The notes under the pieces: generated by a model | Databases searched by the model: none | What the model was told of the DNA's origin: nothing | Seen by the model: only the letters and a program-made list of their open reading frames with translations | Source: a virus | Length of the DNA stretch: 25,033 nt | Direction: 5' to 3' (one strand) | Virus record (IMG/VR): IMGVR_UViG_3300030109_001482 | Coordinates: 1 to 25,033 of that record | Shown: positions 6,650 to 14,001 of the stretch, one piece after another | Layout: each line of letters opens with the position of its first letter | Position numbering within the stretch: the first letter of the stretch is position 1 | Position numbers and translations under genes: made by a program

Positions 6650-6868
6650 TTAATCTTCTTGTGTCCATTCAGGACTATCTAGTATTTCCATGATTTGTTC
6701 ATAGTCATAAGTTGTTTTACCCTCTAAAAAACTAGGTGTATCTCCATTAAATTTTAGTAAAGCCAAACTTCTATCGTTATTATATCGTAAAGTTTCTTCA
6801 GAAGTTTCTAGCACTAGATTAAAATCTACATCCGCTACCTGTTCTGCTAATATTGTTACATATTTCAT
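6650..6868 (-). CDS. hypothetical protein, 72 aa
   Basis: This acidic small protein has a beta-rich first half (MKYVTILAEQVADVDFNLVLETSEETLRY) and a C-terminal helix (TTYDYEQIMEILDSPEW). No family is recognised. It lies between the LamG-domain gene (1-base gap) and the portal. In a head module a gene of this size could be a minor head protein or an assembly factor. There is no membrane segment. The ATG follows an A/T-only leader. Confidence 0.7.
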   Translation of the reverse strand: MKYVTILAEQVADVDFNLVLETSEETLRYNNDRSLALLKFNGDTPSFLEGKTTYDYEQIMEILDSPEWTQED

Positions 6869-6869
6869 A

Positions 6870-7604
6870 TTAATTGTTTGTTGGTGTTACTGTTGACCAT
6901 GTTGGCGTATTAACTAATGTACCATTTTTACCATTACCACTACTATCTAAAGCTGTTGTGCCTGATCCTGATTCTAATCTATAATATCCTACCAAATTAG
7001 ACATATTAGTTATGTCCATAGGATAAAAGCGTGTAGCTACGGCATTTGATCTATTTTGTATAAATTGCATATTTGCTAAAGTTAATGTACTTGTAAATAT
7101 AGCTACATTAGACAAATAACCTTTATAAAAGCCACCTCCTGTAAGGTTTTGACCTAAGTCAGCTTCTGACATTGTTCCACTAAAAGTACCTAAACCTGTA
7201 GTTGTTGCTTTTAACTGTCCATCTAAATATAGTTTTATTTCATCAGCTGATGCGTTCCATGTGGCGCCTATATGATGCCATTCTCCATCTCCCTCTATCG
7301 CTTCACTTGTAACAGCAGTTTTGTTAGTTCCTCCTGCTTTATAAGCGAATCTAAGTTCATTAGCTGAAGCGTGGTAAAGTATATTTATAAAATTATTAGA
7401 ATCTACTTTAGCTCTAAATAAATTACCTGTACTTGATACAGTGGATAACTTTGCCCACAATGACACACTACCTGCTGCACCACTTATAGATGATGCTACG
7501 GCGTCTATTGTTACACTTTCATCTGTACCATTAAATAGTAAGGAAAAGGTATCAAAGTCTTTCCTATTGGTTTCTAATGTTGATCCTTGTAGTAGTCCTA
7601 GCAT
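6870..7604 (-). CDS. LamG/concanavalin A-like lectin-domain virion protein
   Basis: Residues 20-185 form a laminin-G/concanavalin A-like jelly roll: FSLLFNGTDESVTID, VSLWAKLS, an inner strand set, GEWHHIGATWNASADEIKLYLDGQL (the clearest signature, split here at about residue 107), then GYLSNVAIFTSTLT. A C-terminal tail carries the VGYYRLESGSG and TALDSSGNGKNGTL motifs seen beside such domains. The fold binds sugars or other proteins. Lying between tail-tube-like and portal genes, it is probably a decoration or adhesion protein on the capsid or tail that touches host or environmental glycans. Its ATG shares one base with the stop of the preceding gene, which suggests coupled expression. Confidence 0.75.
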   Translation of the reverse strand: MLGLLQGSTLETNRKDFDTFSLLFNGTDESVTIDAVASSISGAAGSVSLWAKLSTVSSTGNLFRAKVDSNNFINILYHASANELRFAYKAGGTNKTAVTSEAIEGDGEWHHIGATWNASADEIKLYLDGQLKATTTGLGTFSGTMSEADLGQNLTGGGFYKGYLSNVAIFTSTLTLANMQFIQNRSNAVATRFYPMDITNMSNLVGYYRLESGSGTTALDSSGNGKNGTLVNTPTWSTVTPTNN

Positions 7605-7888
7605 TACAGTATATCTTCATAATAGCACAAAGCAACTCCACTTGTTAAAGTTATAGCGGTAACATTTAAAAAGATAGTCGTACCTGCAGGGATTGTAGTC
7701 TGTAGATTTGATATTGCACTACCTGTTGCTCCTGTAACATTAGCCGCTGCTATACTTGATATAACAGATGTTACAGGGAAATGCACTGCGTAATAATTTT
7801 TTCCTGTCATAGCGGTTGTTGCTATAACATCGCACCTGTGTTTTCCTAGTTGTTCTCTTAAAAGTTCGTTATTGTTTTCTATAGGCAT
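7604..7888 (-). CDS. small virion protein of a marine-phage family, 94 aa
   Basis: The protein begins MPIENNNELLREQLGKHRCDV and then has Ala/Thr/Val-rich strands (SVISSIAAANVTGATGS, TTIPAGTTIFLNVTAITLTSG). I recall very similar short proteins in uncultured marine phage genomes next to tail and LamG genes, where they have no assigned function. The beta-rich composition fits a small structural or decoration protein. The stop shares a base with the LamG start (TAATG type), so the two are probably made together, perhaps as partners. Confidence 0.6.
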   Translation of the reverse strand: MPIENNNELLREQLGKHRCDVIATTAMTGKNYYAVHFPVTSVISSIAAANVTGATGSAISNLQTTIPAGTTIFLNVTAITLTSGVALCYYEDIL

Positions 7889-7899
7889 ATTTTAATTTT

Positions 7900-8391
7900 T
7901 TATTGTCCGTAATATATATAATTTGACTCCTCAGGTCTAGTTCTTTGAGTATATTGTACTTGTTCTGATCCTACTTTTTCTGCCACATATAATTTTCCTA
8001 ATTCTACTCTGCCTTGCACTATACCATTAGCGTCTGCAACAGGCAATGTTTGTGTTTCTGAGATAGGAGCCGTGTCTGTTGTTAATGTAGGACTACCCAC
8101 CCAACTTACTTCGTATATCTCATACTTCCAATATCCATTAGGAACTAAATTAACATTACCTGCTAATGTATTAGCTGCGCTATCTGCTGTGGTGGTGTGA
8201 TTCCAAGTAAAATATGTATATCTATCATAAACCGCTTGTGTTAAGCCATAAACATACTTCACCGCTTTACTCATTTCATTTGTTAATTTACATAAATATC
8301 TTAATTTAGCAGTAGTAACTGCCGTGTTAATTCTATACTCTTCTGTAGTAGTATAACATTGTACCGTTGAACCATAAACCGCTTGTATCAT
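7900..8391 (-). CDS. putative virion structural protein, 163 aa
   Basis: The protein is neutral and rich in Thr, Tyr and Val, with no membrane segment. Residues 1-60 hold a helix pair (TTAKLRYLCKLTNEMSKAVK) and residues 85-150 are beta-rich (GYWKYEIYEVSWVG, then GRVELGKLYVAEKVG). The composition matches the flanking virion proteins, not the early genes. I do not recognise a family. It is the first gene after the terminator at 8430-8459. Its start is preceded by TTCTATTATATATT, the same 14 bases found before the ATG at 20999. A tail or head completion role is possible from context only. Confidence 0.6.
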   Translation of the reverse strand: MIQAVYGSTVQCYTTTEEYRINTAVTTAKLRYLCKLTNEMSKAVKYVYGLTQAVYDRYTYFTWNHTTTADSAANTLAGNVNLVPNGYWKYEIYEVSWVGSPTLTTDTAPISETQTLPVADANGIVQGRVELGKLYVAEKVGSEQVQYTQRTRPEESNYIYYGQ

Positions 8392-8429
8392 AATATATAA
8401 TAGAAATGAACTTAAAATATTTGCAATAT

Positions 8430-8459
8430 AAAAGAAAAGAGTGGCAATATTACCACTCT
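8430..8459 (-). terminator. intrinsic terminator after the tail-tube-like gene
   Basis: On the minus strand AGAGTGG and CCACTCT (8453-8459 and 8438-8444) form a 7-bp stem with an 8-base loop, followed by TTTCTTTT (8437-8430). It lies in a 100-base gap after the stop of the gene at 8492-9058, in the right orientation to end that transcript. Partial read-through is needed unless a promoter lies within the next 40 bases, and I see no consensus one. Confidence 0.65.
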
Positions 8460-8491
8460 AATCAAGAAATATATGAAAACTACAAATAATT

Positions 8492-9058
8492 TTAAGATGT
8501 TACTATGGAATTATATGTAAATGCCGCATTGTCTAATGGTGTTGTAGTGTAATCTGCAACCATAGGCATAGGATCAACCTCCTGACCATCAAATGTCCAA
8601 TCGTATCCGTTCATATCTCCAAATGCAGCTCCAGTAACATTGGTTCCTGCATTTAGCAATAATCCATTAACTCTTCCTAAGCATAATATTTTATCGTGTG
8701 TAGTACCCTCTACTAATTCATTCATTTGTACAAACACTAATAACCTATTTGCCGCTAAAAGTTTAATTTGATTCTGATCTTCTTTTGTTAATCTGTGTAA
8801 CTTGATATTAAGACTTTGAGCATAAAAAATAGTACCATTTTCAACCGATCCAGTAATAGTTTCAGTAACAGATCCTGTACCACGAGGTAATTTGTATCTG
8901 TATATATCATCTCCTGAACCTAAATCAAAATCAGTTAACTCCCCTGAAGATACAGTAGTGCTTGTCAATTCGCTATGTTGTGCGAAATAAACAAACTTAA
9001 TTCCTCCTACTGATTCTCTACAAGTTATATTTCTTCCTTTTGTTAAATTACAAGGCAT
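8492..9058 (-). CDS. putative major tail tube protein
   Basis: The 188-residue beta-rich protein has the pattern I know from Bacteroidota phage tail-tube candidates: GGIKFVYFA near the start, VTETITGSVENGTIFYAQSLNI (about 63-84), LHRLTKEDQNQIKLLAANRLLVFV, GRVNGLLL, then TGAAFGDMNGYDWTFDGQE. A repeating small beta-sandwich protein encoded next to the capsid gene and closed by its own terminator fits a highly expressed tail tube subunit. The start MPCNLTKGRNITC places two cysteines in the first 13 residues. The assignment rests on pattern recall and position. A capsid decoration protein is the alternative. Confidence 0.58.
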   Translation of the reverse strand: MPCNLTKGRNITCRESVGGIKFVYFAQHSELTSTTVSSGELTDFDLGSGDDIYRYKLPRGTGSVTETITGSVENGTIFYAQSLNIKLHRLTKEDQNQIKLLAANRLLVFVQMNELVEGTTHDKILCLGRVNGLLLNAGTNVTGAAFGDMNGYDWTFDGQEVDPMPMVADYTTTPLDNAAFTYNSIVTS

Positions 9059-9077
9059 AGTATTATGTTTTTAAGTT

Positions 9078-9108
9078 AAAAGTGGGGGTATATTTCAACC
9101 CCCTACTT
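9078..9108 (-). terminator. intrinsic terminator after the major capsid gene
   Basis: On the minus strand AAGTAGGGGGTT...ACCCCCACTT folds into a stem with five G-C pairs, about 10 bp in all with a single bulge, a loop of about 8 bases, and TTTT at its end. It sits 8 bases after the capsid stop codon and 20 bases before the next gene. It is by far the most G-C-rich stretch in this AT-rich window. It probably ends or stabilises the 3' end of abundant capsid mRNA while letting part of the transcription pass. Confidence 0.62.
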
Positions 9109-9115
9109 ATATAAT

Positions 9116-10030
9116 TTATGATTGTCTTACGATGTCAGCTCCTACTCCTGTTTGAACACCTGCTGAATATCTAGCCACTAATCTCATATTGTCACTTCCA
9201 TCCAAATTAGACATATCCATTAAAGTAATTCTAGTCATATCTGAAAGTAAGTCAGTTCCAAAGAATAAGTTACTCTTTTCTGCCGCAACCACTTGATTAT
9301 CAGCCATTCCAGGACATACTGCAATTTTGTAACCCTCGAATACAGGCTCATAGTCGCCATTCATATTGTAAGCATTAACATATCCTAATGTAGATACTGC
9401 TGAAATATAGTAAGCATAAGTCTTATTATTCATGTAGATATGTAAATCCTCTTTACCTAAAATTGGAGAAATATTATCCGCCATATCTTTAGTTAAAGTT
9501 TGTAGGTTTGCTATAATGTTTGCTGCTGAATAAGCCGCAGATGCAGATGATTGAATAACTGTAGCATCAACACCTGGTAATAAAAGACCAGTTGCCGCAC
9601 CTAAAAATCCATTGAATTTCCCTGCTACTGCAGTTCCTTCCCAAATACTTTCTTCAGTTGCTTGTGCTATAATTTCACCCATGTATGATATTACATAGTC
9701 ATCAAAAGATGCAGGTGGTGGTGCTCCTGCTCCTGCTCTCATTTGCATTGCCTCCCAAGAATCTAGTAAAGTTTTTTTACATAGATCAAGATTGATTTGT
9801 AAGTTTTTTGGCTCTAAAACCTTTTCTGTAAGTGCTAATGTACCTGCATCCGAAAAGTCGCAAGTAGCATCCGCAACTACACCTGATCCTGCCATTCTTT
9901 GTATGTTAGATTTATACTTAATGTTTTCCATTGTAGTTAAGTAATCTAACGACTTCGCCTCTTTTAAAGCTGCTGAGATATAAAACCCTGCCGCTTTACC
10001 TGCGTAGTTCGATGTTGTAGTAAACGCCAT
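9116..10030 (-). CDS. major capsid protein, HK97-like fold
   Basis: The 304-residue protein directly follows the protease and scaffold genes in transcription order, the standard place for an HK97-fold shell protein. Its features fit: an N-terminal helical arm, a stretch containing SWEAMQMRAGAGAPPPASFDDYV before a spine-helix-like segment (YMGEIIAQATEESIWEGT), and a C-terminal P-domain/A-loop region with ILGKEDLHIYMNNKTYAYYIS, VCPGMADNQVVAAEKSNLFFG and RLVARYSAGVQTG. It has no long N-terminal delta-domain, in keeping with a separate scaffold gene upstream. Hundreds of copies build the head. A strong hairpin follows its stop codon. Confidence 0.85.
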   Translation of the reverse strand: MAFTTTSNYAGKAAGFYISAALKEAKSLDYLTTMENIKYKSNIQRMAGSGVVADATCDFSDAGTLALTEKVLEPKNLQINLDLCKKTLLDSWEAMQMRAGAGAPPPASFDDYVISYMGEIIAQATEESIWEGTAVAGKFNGFLGAATGLLLPGVDATVIQSSASAAYSAANIIANLQTLTKDMADNISPILGKEDLHIYMNNKTYAYYISAVSTLGYVNAYNMNGDYEPVFEGYKIAVCPGMADNQVVAAEKSNLFFGTDLLSDMTRITLMDMSNLDGSDNMRLVARYSAGVQTGVGADIVRQS

Positions 10031-10049
10031 AATTGTTATTTTTTAATTA

Positions 10050-10748
10050 TTATTTATTTAAGTTATATAAAAATCTTTCTTGTTTAGAAAGTTTGTTGTA
10101 TTCTTTCCTACTTAATACAGGTTTTTCTGCACTAAATTTATTTGCAGTAATAGGCGCATCAGCAGGTGCCTTTGCTAATTCTGTTTTAAGTTTCTCATTT
10201 TCGGATTTAATTGCCGCTACTTCTTCTGCTGTAAATTCAACAACCTCAGTAGTTTTAGTAGTTACTGTTTTAGGACTATCTGAATCAGTAGTTTCTTCTG
10301 ACATTTCTTCTACATCACCAGTTTCTCCTATTTCTCTTTTAAGATCAGAAACAGCATCTTCCAAGTTTTTAATTCTTTTTTCCATACCAGCCCAATCGCC
10401 AACATCCGCTTCATCATCTTCGTAAGTATCCTCATCTTCTTTAGCTAATTCTTCCGATAAATCCTCTTCAGTGTCTTTTTCTTCAGTTTCACTTTCAATA
10501 AGTTCATTAACTATACCTTCCTGCTCAACTCTAAAACTTAAACCAGTATCCACCTTATAAGTTCCTATAGGTAATGGAATTGTAGTTCCATCTTCTGTTA
10601 AAACGCTTATATCAACGCCTTGTTCCAACTCTTCTGCTGTTGAAACTAAAATTGTGCCATCGTCCGTTTTGGCTTGCCATCCTAACTTGATTTCATCCTC
10701 TTTTTTATCAAGTCCTAATGCAACTAATATTTGTTCTTTTAAATCCAT
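10050..10748 (-). CDS. capsid scaffolding protein (putative)
   Basis: The 232-residue protein is strongly acidic in the middle (about 80-120, mostly Glu/Asp). A coiled-coil-like segment (MEKRIKNLEDAVSDLKREIG, and later VAAIKSENEKLKTELAKA) and a basic C-terminus (SRKEYNKLSKQERFLYNLNK) follow. A helical, charged protein encoded between the prohead protease and the capsid protein is the usual layout of a scaffold. The basic C-terminus is where scaffolds contact the shell. A first domain (1-75) is beta-rich and not recognised. The family has no sequence signature, so the call rests on composition and position. Confidence 0.68.
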   Translation of the reverse strand: MDLKEQILVALGLDKKEDEIKLGWQAKTDDGTILVSTAEELEQGVDISVLTEDGTTIPLPIGTYKVDTGLSFRVEQEGIVNELIESETEEKDTEEDLSEELAKEDEDTYEDDEADVGDWAGMEKRIKNLEDAVSDLKREIGETGDVEEMSEETTDSDSPKTVTTKTTEVVEFTAEEVAAIKSENEKLKTELAKAPADAPITANKFSAEKPVLSRKEYNKLSKQERFLYNLNK

Positions 10749-10778
10749 AGTAAATTCTTTTTTAATATAATAGGTTAT

Positions 10779-11516
10779 TTAATTATTTATTTTGTTTTTA
10801 TTCTCTTGCAATATTTCATTTAGTGCCTTAAGTATTTCTTCATCTGTTGGTTGTCTTTCAGACATTTTTTGCATTTTATCTACAAAGTAACCCTCTATAC
10901 TTAATCCTTTTAACTCTCCATCTTTTATTTTATTCCATAATTCATCATTATTAATTTTCATCTTAACAAACCATGTTCCATTAGGTAAATCATAACCATA
11001 TAATTTAGATTTATCCTGATCTCCCTCCTTAATCCAACTTTCTACTGTTAAAACTCCTGATACTCTATCCTTATGTTGGTATGTCGCTTTATGATGGTTA
11101 TTATGTTTTAAATATAATTCAGATGCTTGCCTTACAGTTTCAGGACTAAAATATACATAGTATTCTGAATCAGTATTTGGATCATACCTAAATATTTGCT
11201 TATTAGGAATAAGAGCAGGACTAACTAGCATCCTTTTTTCTTCATCTATTTTAGCAAATGTTAAGTTGTTTTTTTCTTTACCAAAGTATACAAAATCTTG
11301 CTCAATAGCAGGATTAGTAACTAAACTTATCGCATCTATTGCTAATTCTTCTGAATCATCCGCTATTACTAATTCTACAATTTTAGTAATCTTATCCATA
11401 ACTGTTTCCTCATAATTATATGGATTAGCGGATTCACATTCTGACTTAGTCGCATATTTGCACTCTCCTGTGGTTCCCCACTTATATTGTCCATCTTTAC
11501 ATTGTTTACACGGCAT
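10779..11516 (-). CDS. XkdF-type prohead protease (Peptidase S78_2 family)
   Basis: Residues 40-225 match the XkdF-like putative serine protease family: a helix with AIDAISLVTNPAIEQDF, the KRMLVSPALIPNKQI strand, YQHKD with the likely catalytic His148, VLTVESWI (156-162), GTWFVKMKIN, and the GLSIEGYF block holding the likely catalytic Ser206. It would cut scaffold and capsid arms during head maturation. The genes for both substrates follow directly. The first 30 residues are an extra Cys module (C3, C6, C19, C27; MPCKQCKDGQYKWG...) that could bind zinc. Removing it by starting at Met40 is possible but seems unlikely, because the module itself looks conserved in type. The start is preceded by TATTATATATT. 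Confidence 0.78.
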   Translation of the reverse strand: MPCKQCKDGQYKWGTTGECKYATKSECESANPYNYEETVMDKITKIVELVIADDSEELAIDAISLVTNPAIEQDFVYFGKEKNNLTFAKIDEEKRMLVSPALIPNKQIFRYDPNTDSEYYVYFSPETVRQASELYLKHNNHHKATYQHKDRVSGVLTVESWIKEGDQDKSKLYGYDLPNGTWFVKMKINNDELWNKIKDGELKGLSIEGYFVDKMQKMSERQPTDEEILKALNEILQENKNKINN

Positions 11517-11552
11517 AATATATAATATATTTAATTAATATTTATTTGGTTT

Positions 11553-13154
11553 TTAAATTGTAGCTCTTCTTCTGATATTTGCTAATTGGTTTTGACTAGA
11601 TGTCATTTCATCAGTTAATACAAATGCTTGTAATGGTGGTTGCTCTGCTTGTGTACCTGTTAAATTAAAGTTTCCACTGAACATTTCTGTTGTAGGTTCT
11701 GCATTAGCCATAGATCCTCCTGTTGTTCCTCCTCCTCCTGGTATTTCTACCTCCATAATTCTTCTAACATTAGACAAACCTTGTAAAATGATAGCGGCGG
11801 CTGCTACAGGTCCGACCATACCACCTTGTTCTAAAGCTTTATTTGCTCCTGCATATGTACTCATTATTGCTCCTGCTACGGCTAATCCTTTATTGTCATT
11901 AGCTAATCCTGCCATAGCTGTAGCTAAAGTTCCTAATGCCGCTGCTTGATCTGCTGTTGTTTCTTCCGCTAGTTCTACAGTTTGTTTAGCTGATACCTTA
12001 TTTTTTGCATCTTCTTGTGCCCTATATTTATCTTTTATTTGCTGTATTTTACCCTCCTGCGCATCTATTAACTCTGTATGCCTTGTGTAGAATTTTTTAT
12101 CCTCTTCACTAAGGTTATTATAGTATTCCTGCGCTGCATGTATTTCTGCAAAATATTTGTCAATTACATCATTTATTTCTCTTTGTTGTGCTGATACTAA
12201 CGATTGATAATAGTCATCCAAAAGTTCCTCCTGTTTTTCATTCATAGCAATTAGCCTATCCATCTCTTCTTTATCTCTTTGTAGTCTTTCTGCCGCTAAT
12301 TCTCTTTCTAATGTATTTACCTCCGTTATTACTCTCCTCCTTAATCTTGCTTGCGCTGTAATAACTTCTGTTACTCTTGCCTTTGCTTCTGCTAACGCTC
12401 TTTCATCCTCTGCCATATTTTCACTTTGAGCCATTTCTAATTCTAAAAAGTCCCTCCTTTGTTTTGCTAGTCTTAATTCTTCTGCTGTTGCTACTTTTTC
12501 TAACTCTAGTGATCTTTTTAATTGTTTTAACCTTTCTTCTGCACTTTTAGTTTCATCTTCTGCCGCTAATCTTGCTTTTTCTATTGCTTGCCTTGTTTTA
12601 GCTTTTTGCTCAATAAAGGCATTTTCATCTTTCCTTAATTGTTCTCTTTTATCTACTAAATCAGTCATTACTTCTACCTCTGTTCTAGCTTCTTCTGCTA
12701 TACCTTTAAATGCATCTTTTAATATTTGAGCACCTTCTGAGAATTTACCCTCAAAAAATATCATGGATAATCCTTCTCCTAATGATGAAAATCTATCAAT
12801 TAAAACATTTGCTATTGCTCCTATTCCCTCAAATGCCTTTTTAAGTTTTACAGCACCTCGTTGTGTATTAGTTAAGAATGATACCAATGATCCAAATGCT
12901 ACTAATAAAGCACCAATACCTGTACTTATTAATCCTGCTTTTATAGTTCCAAACATCATTTTAGCCATAGGTATTACTCTACCCATAGCTGCTCTAACAC
13001 CATTTAAAGACACACCCATAAATGTAAAATTGGATATAGCACCTTTTGCCTCCTTATTTACTTCATCCATCTCATTCTTAAAGCCCTTAGCGTCTCTAGT
13101 TGCTCCTTTGATATTACTATTTAAATTAAAGTTGAAAGTTTGTGTATTTGACAT
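11553..13154 (-). CDS. tail tape measure protein
   Basis: The 533-residue protein has the classic layout: a short N-terminal part, a hydrophobic Gly/Ala-rich segment (about 60-95, GLISTGIGALLVAFGSLVSF), a long charged coiled coil (about 155-400) rich in Glu, Arg, Lys and Ala, and an Ala/Gly-rich hydrophobic segment (about 405-455) before a disordered tail with an EIPGGGGTTGG stretch. It sets tail length and is expelled with the DNA. It follows the fibre-like gene and precedes the protease, whereas in most siphoviruses it precedes the distal tail genes. The length is short for the family. At about 0.15 nm per residue, the rule of thumb for other phages, the tail would be roughly 80 nm. Confidence 0.82.
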   Translation of the reverse strand: MSNTQTFNFNLNSNIKGATRDAKGFKNEMDEVNKEAKGAISNFTFMGVSLNGVRAAMGRVIPMAKMMFGTIKAGLISTGIGALLVAFGSLVSFLTNTQRGAVKLKKAFEGIGAIANVLIDRFSSLGEGLSMIFFEGKFSEGAQILKDAFKGIAEEARTEVEVMTDLVDKREQLRKDENAFIEQKAKTRQAIEKARLAAEDETKSAEERLKQLKRSLELEKVATAEELRLAKQRRDFLELEMAQSENMAEDERALAEAKARVTEVITAQARLRRRVITEVNTLERELAAERLQRDKEEMDRLIAMNEKQEELLDDYYQSLVSAQQREINDVIDKYFAEIHAAQEYYNNLSEEDKKFYTRHTELIDAQEGKIQQIKDKYRAQEDAKNKVSAKQTVELAEETTADQAAALGTLATAMAGLANDNKGLAVAGAIMSTYAGANKALEQGGMVGPVAAAAIILQGLSNVRRIMEVEIPGGGGTTGGSMANAEPTTEMFSGNFNLTGTQAEQPPLQAFVLTDEMTSSQNQLANIRRRATI

Positions 13155-13164
13155 ATTTTATATT

Positions 13165-14001
13165 TTAAAATGTTGCAGCGTTAGTTGCGTTCTCATAAAG
13201 ATTAACACTAGCTGACCATGATATATTTACATTAGTTGTTCCATTAACTAGAATCCTTAATAATCCTGTACCTCCTACATCCATAACTGCCGTACCAGTG
13301 GTACCATTACTGGCTATAGTTGTTTGACTTTGTGTAAGTGTTTCTACATCTGAATTGTTGTTTAATACAGCACCTGTAATTTTTATGACTTTATAATGAC
13401 CTGCGGTACCTGATGAACCACCTGTTACTAATGCTGTAACAAATACCTCAAATGCTGTTATTGAATTTTTCTGTAATCCTATACTATTCTCCTCATCTCC
13501 TTGTGTTGTCAATAAGGTATCAGAATTATTTGTAGTTTTACCACTTACCTGAACAAAAGATTGTTGCAATAATCCTTGTGTAGAATTAAAACCTCCTCCT
13601 CCTATTAATACTTCTCCTTGCCTTAATGCCTTACCCATTTTACCACCTATTATAGATGTATTATCCAAAGCATCAGATATAATATGAGATTCGCCACTTA
13701 TAAAACAATTGGTATTGTTACCTATTGCTAAATTACTTTCTCCATTCAGTATAGTGTTTTCTGTTTCTCTTCCTGTTTCTCCTCCTGAATCTATATTGGT
13801 AGTATTTCCAAATTGATTTAATAAATTATAATTAAAACTAAATGCCTGACAAGTTCCAGTAGCTTTGTTAAATTTGTATCCATATGCTTCACATGTTTGT
13901 TGGTTTGCTCTTAAATAATTTGTAGTATCATCAGTAAATAAGACTTCGCCTAATGTCGTAATCTTATATGGTTTTATTTCATATTCTTTTATATAGTCCA
14001 T
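13165..14001 (-). CDS. putative tail fibre / receptor-binding protein
   Basis: The 278-residue protein is rich in Asn, Thr, Gly and Ser. Residues 80-130 have short repeated turns (ENTILNGESNLAIGNNTN, ESHIISDALDNTSIIGG) resembling the left-handed head repeats of trimeric adhesins and phage fibres. The C-terminal 110 residues are beta-rich (SITAFEVFVTALVTGG, then HYKVIKITGAVLNNN), a form I associate with fibre tips. A trimeric fibre that touches the host is the most likely role. Its ATG shares a base with the stop of the tail-hub gene (TAATG). No chaperone or endosialidase-type cleavage domain is seen. Assignment is from composition and context. Confidence 0.6.
   Translation of the reverse strand: MDYIKEYEIKPYKITTLGEVLFTDDTTNYLRANQQTCEAYGYKFNKATGTCQAFSFNYNLLNQFGNTTNIDSGGETGRETENTILNGESNLAIGNNTNCFISGESHIISDALDNTSIIGGKMGKALRQGEVLIGGGGFNSTQGLLQQSFVQVSGKTTNNSDTLLTTQGDEENSIGLQKNSITAFEVFVTALVTGGSSGTAGHYKVIKITGAVLNNNSDVETLTQSQTTIASNGTTGTAVMDVGGTGLLRILVNGTTNVNISWSASVNLYENATNAATF

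Noticed and set aside
8406-8489. A plus-strand 27-codon ORF (begins MNLKYLQYKRKEWQYYH) exactly fills the gap between two minus-strand genes.
   Set aside because: It contains the minus-strand terminator hairpin, has no promoter on its strand and opposes the late operon. Open stretches of this size are expected by chance in DNA of this composition.
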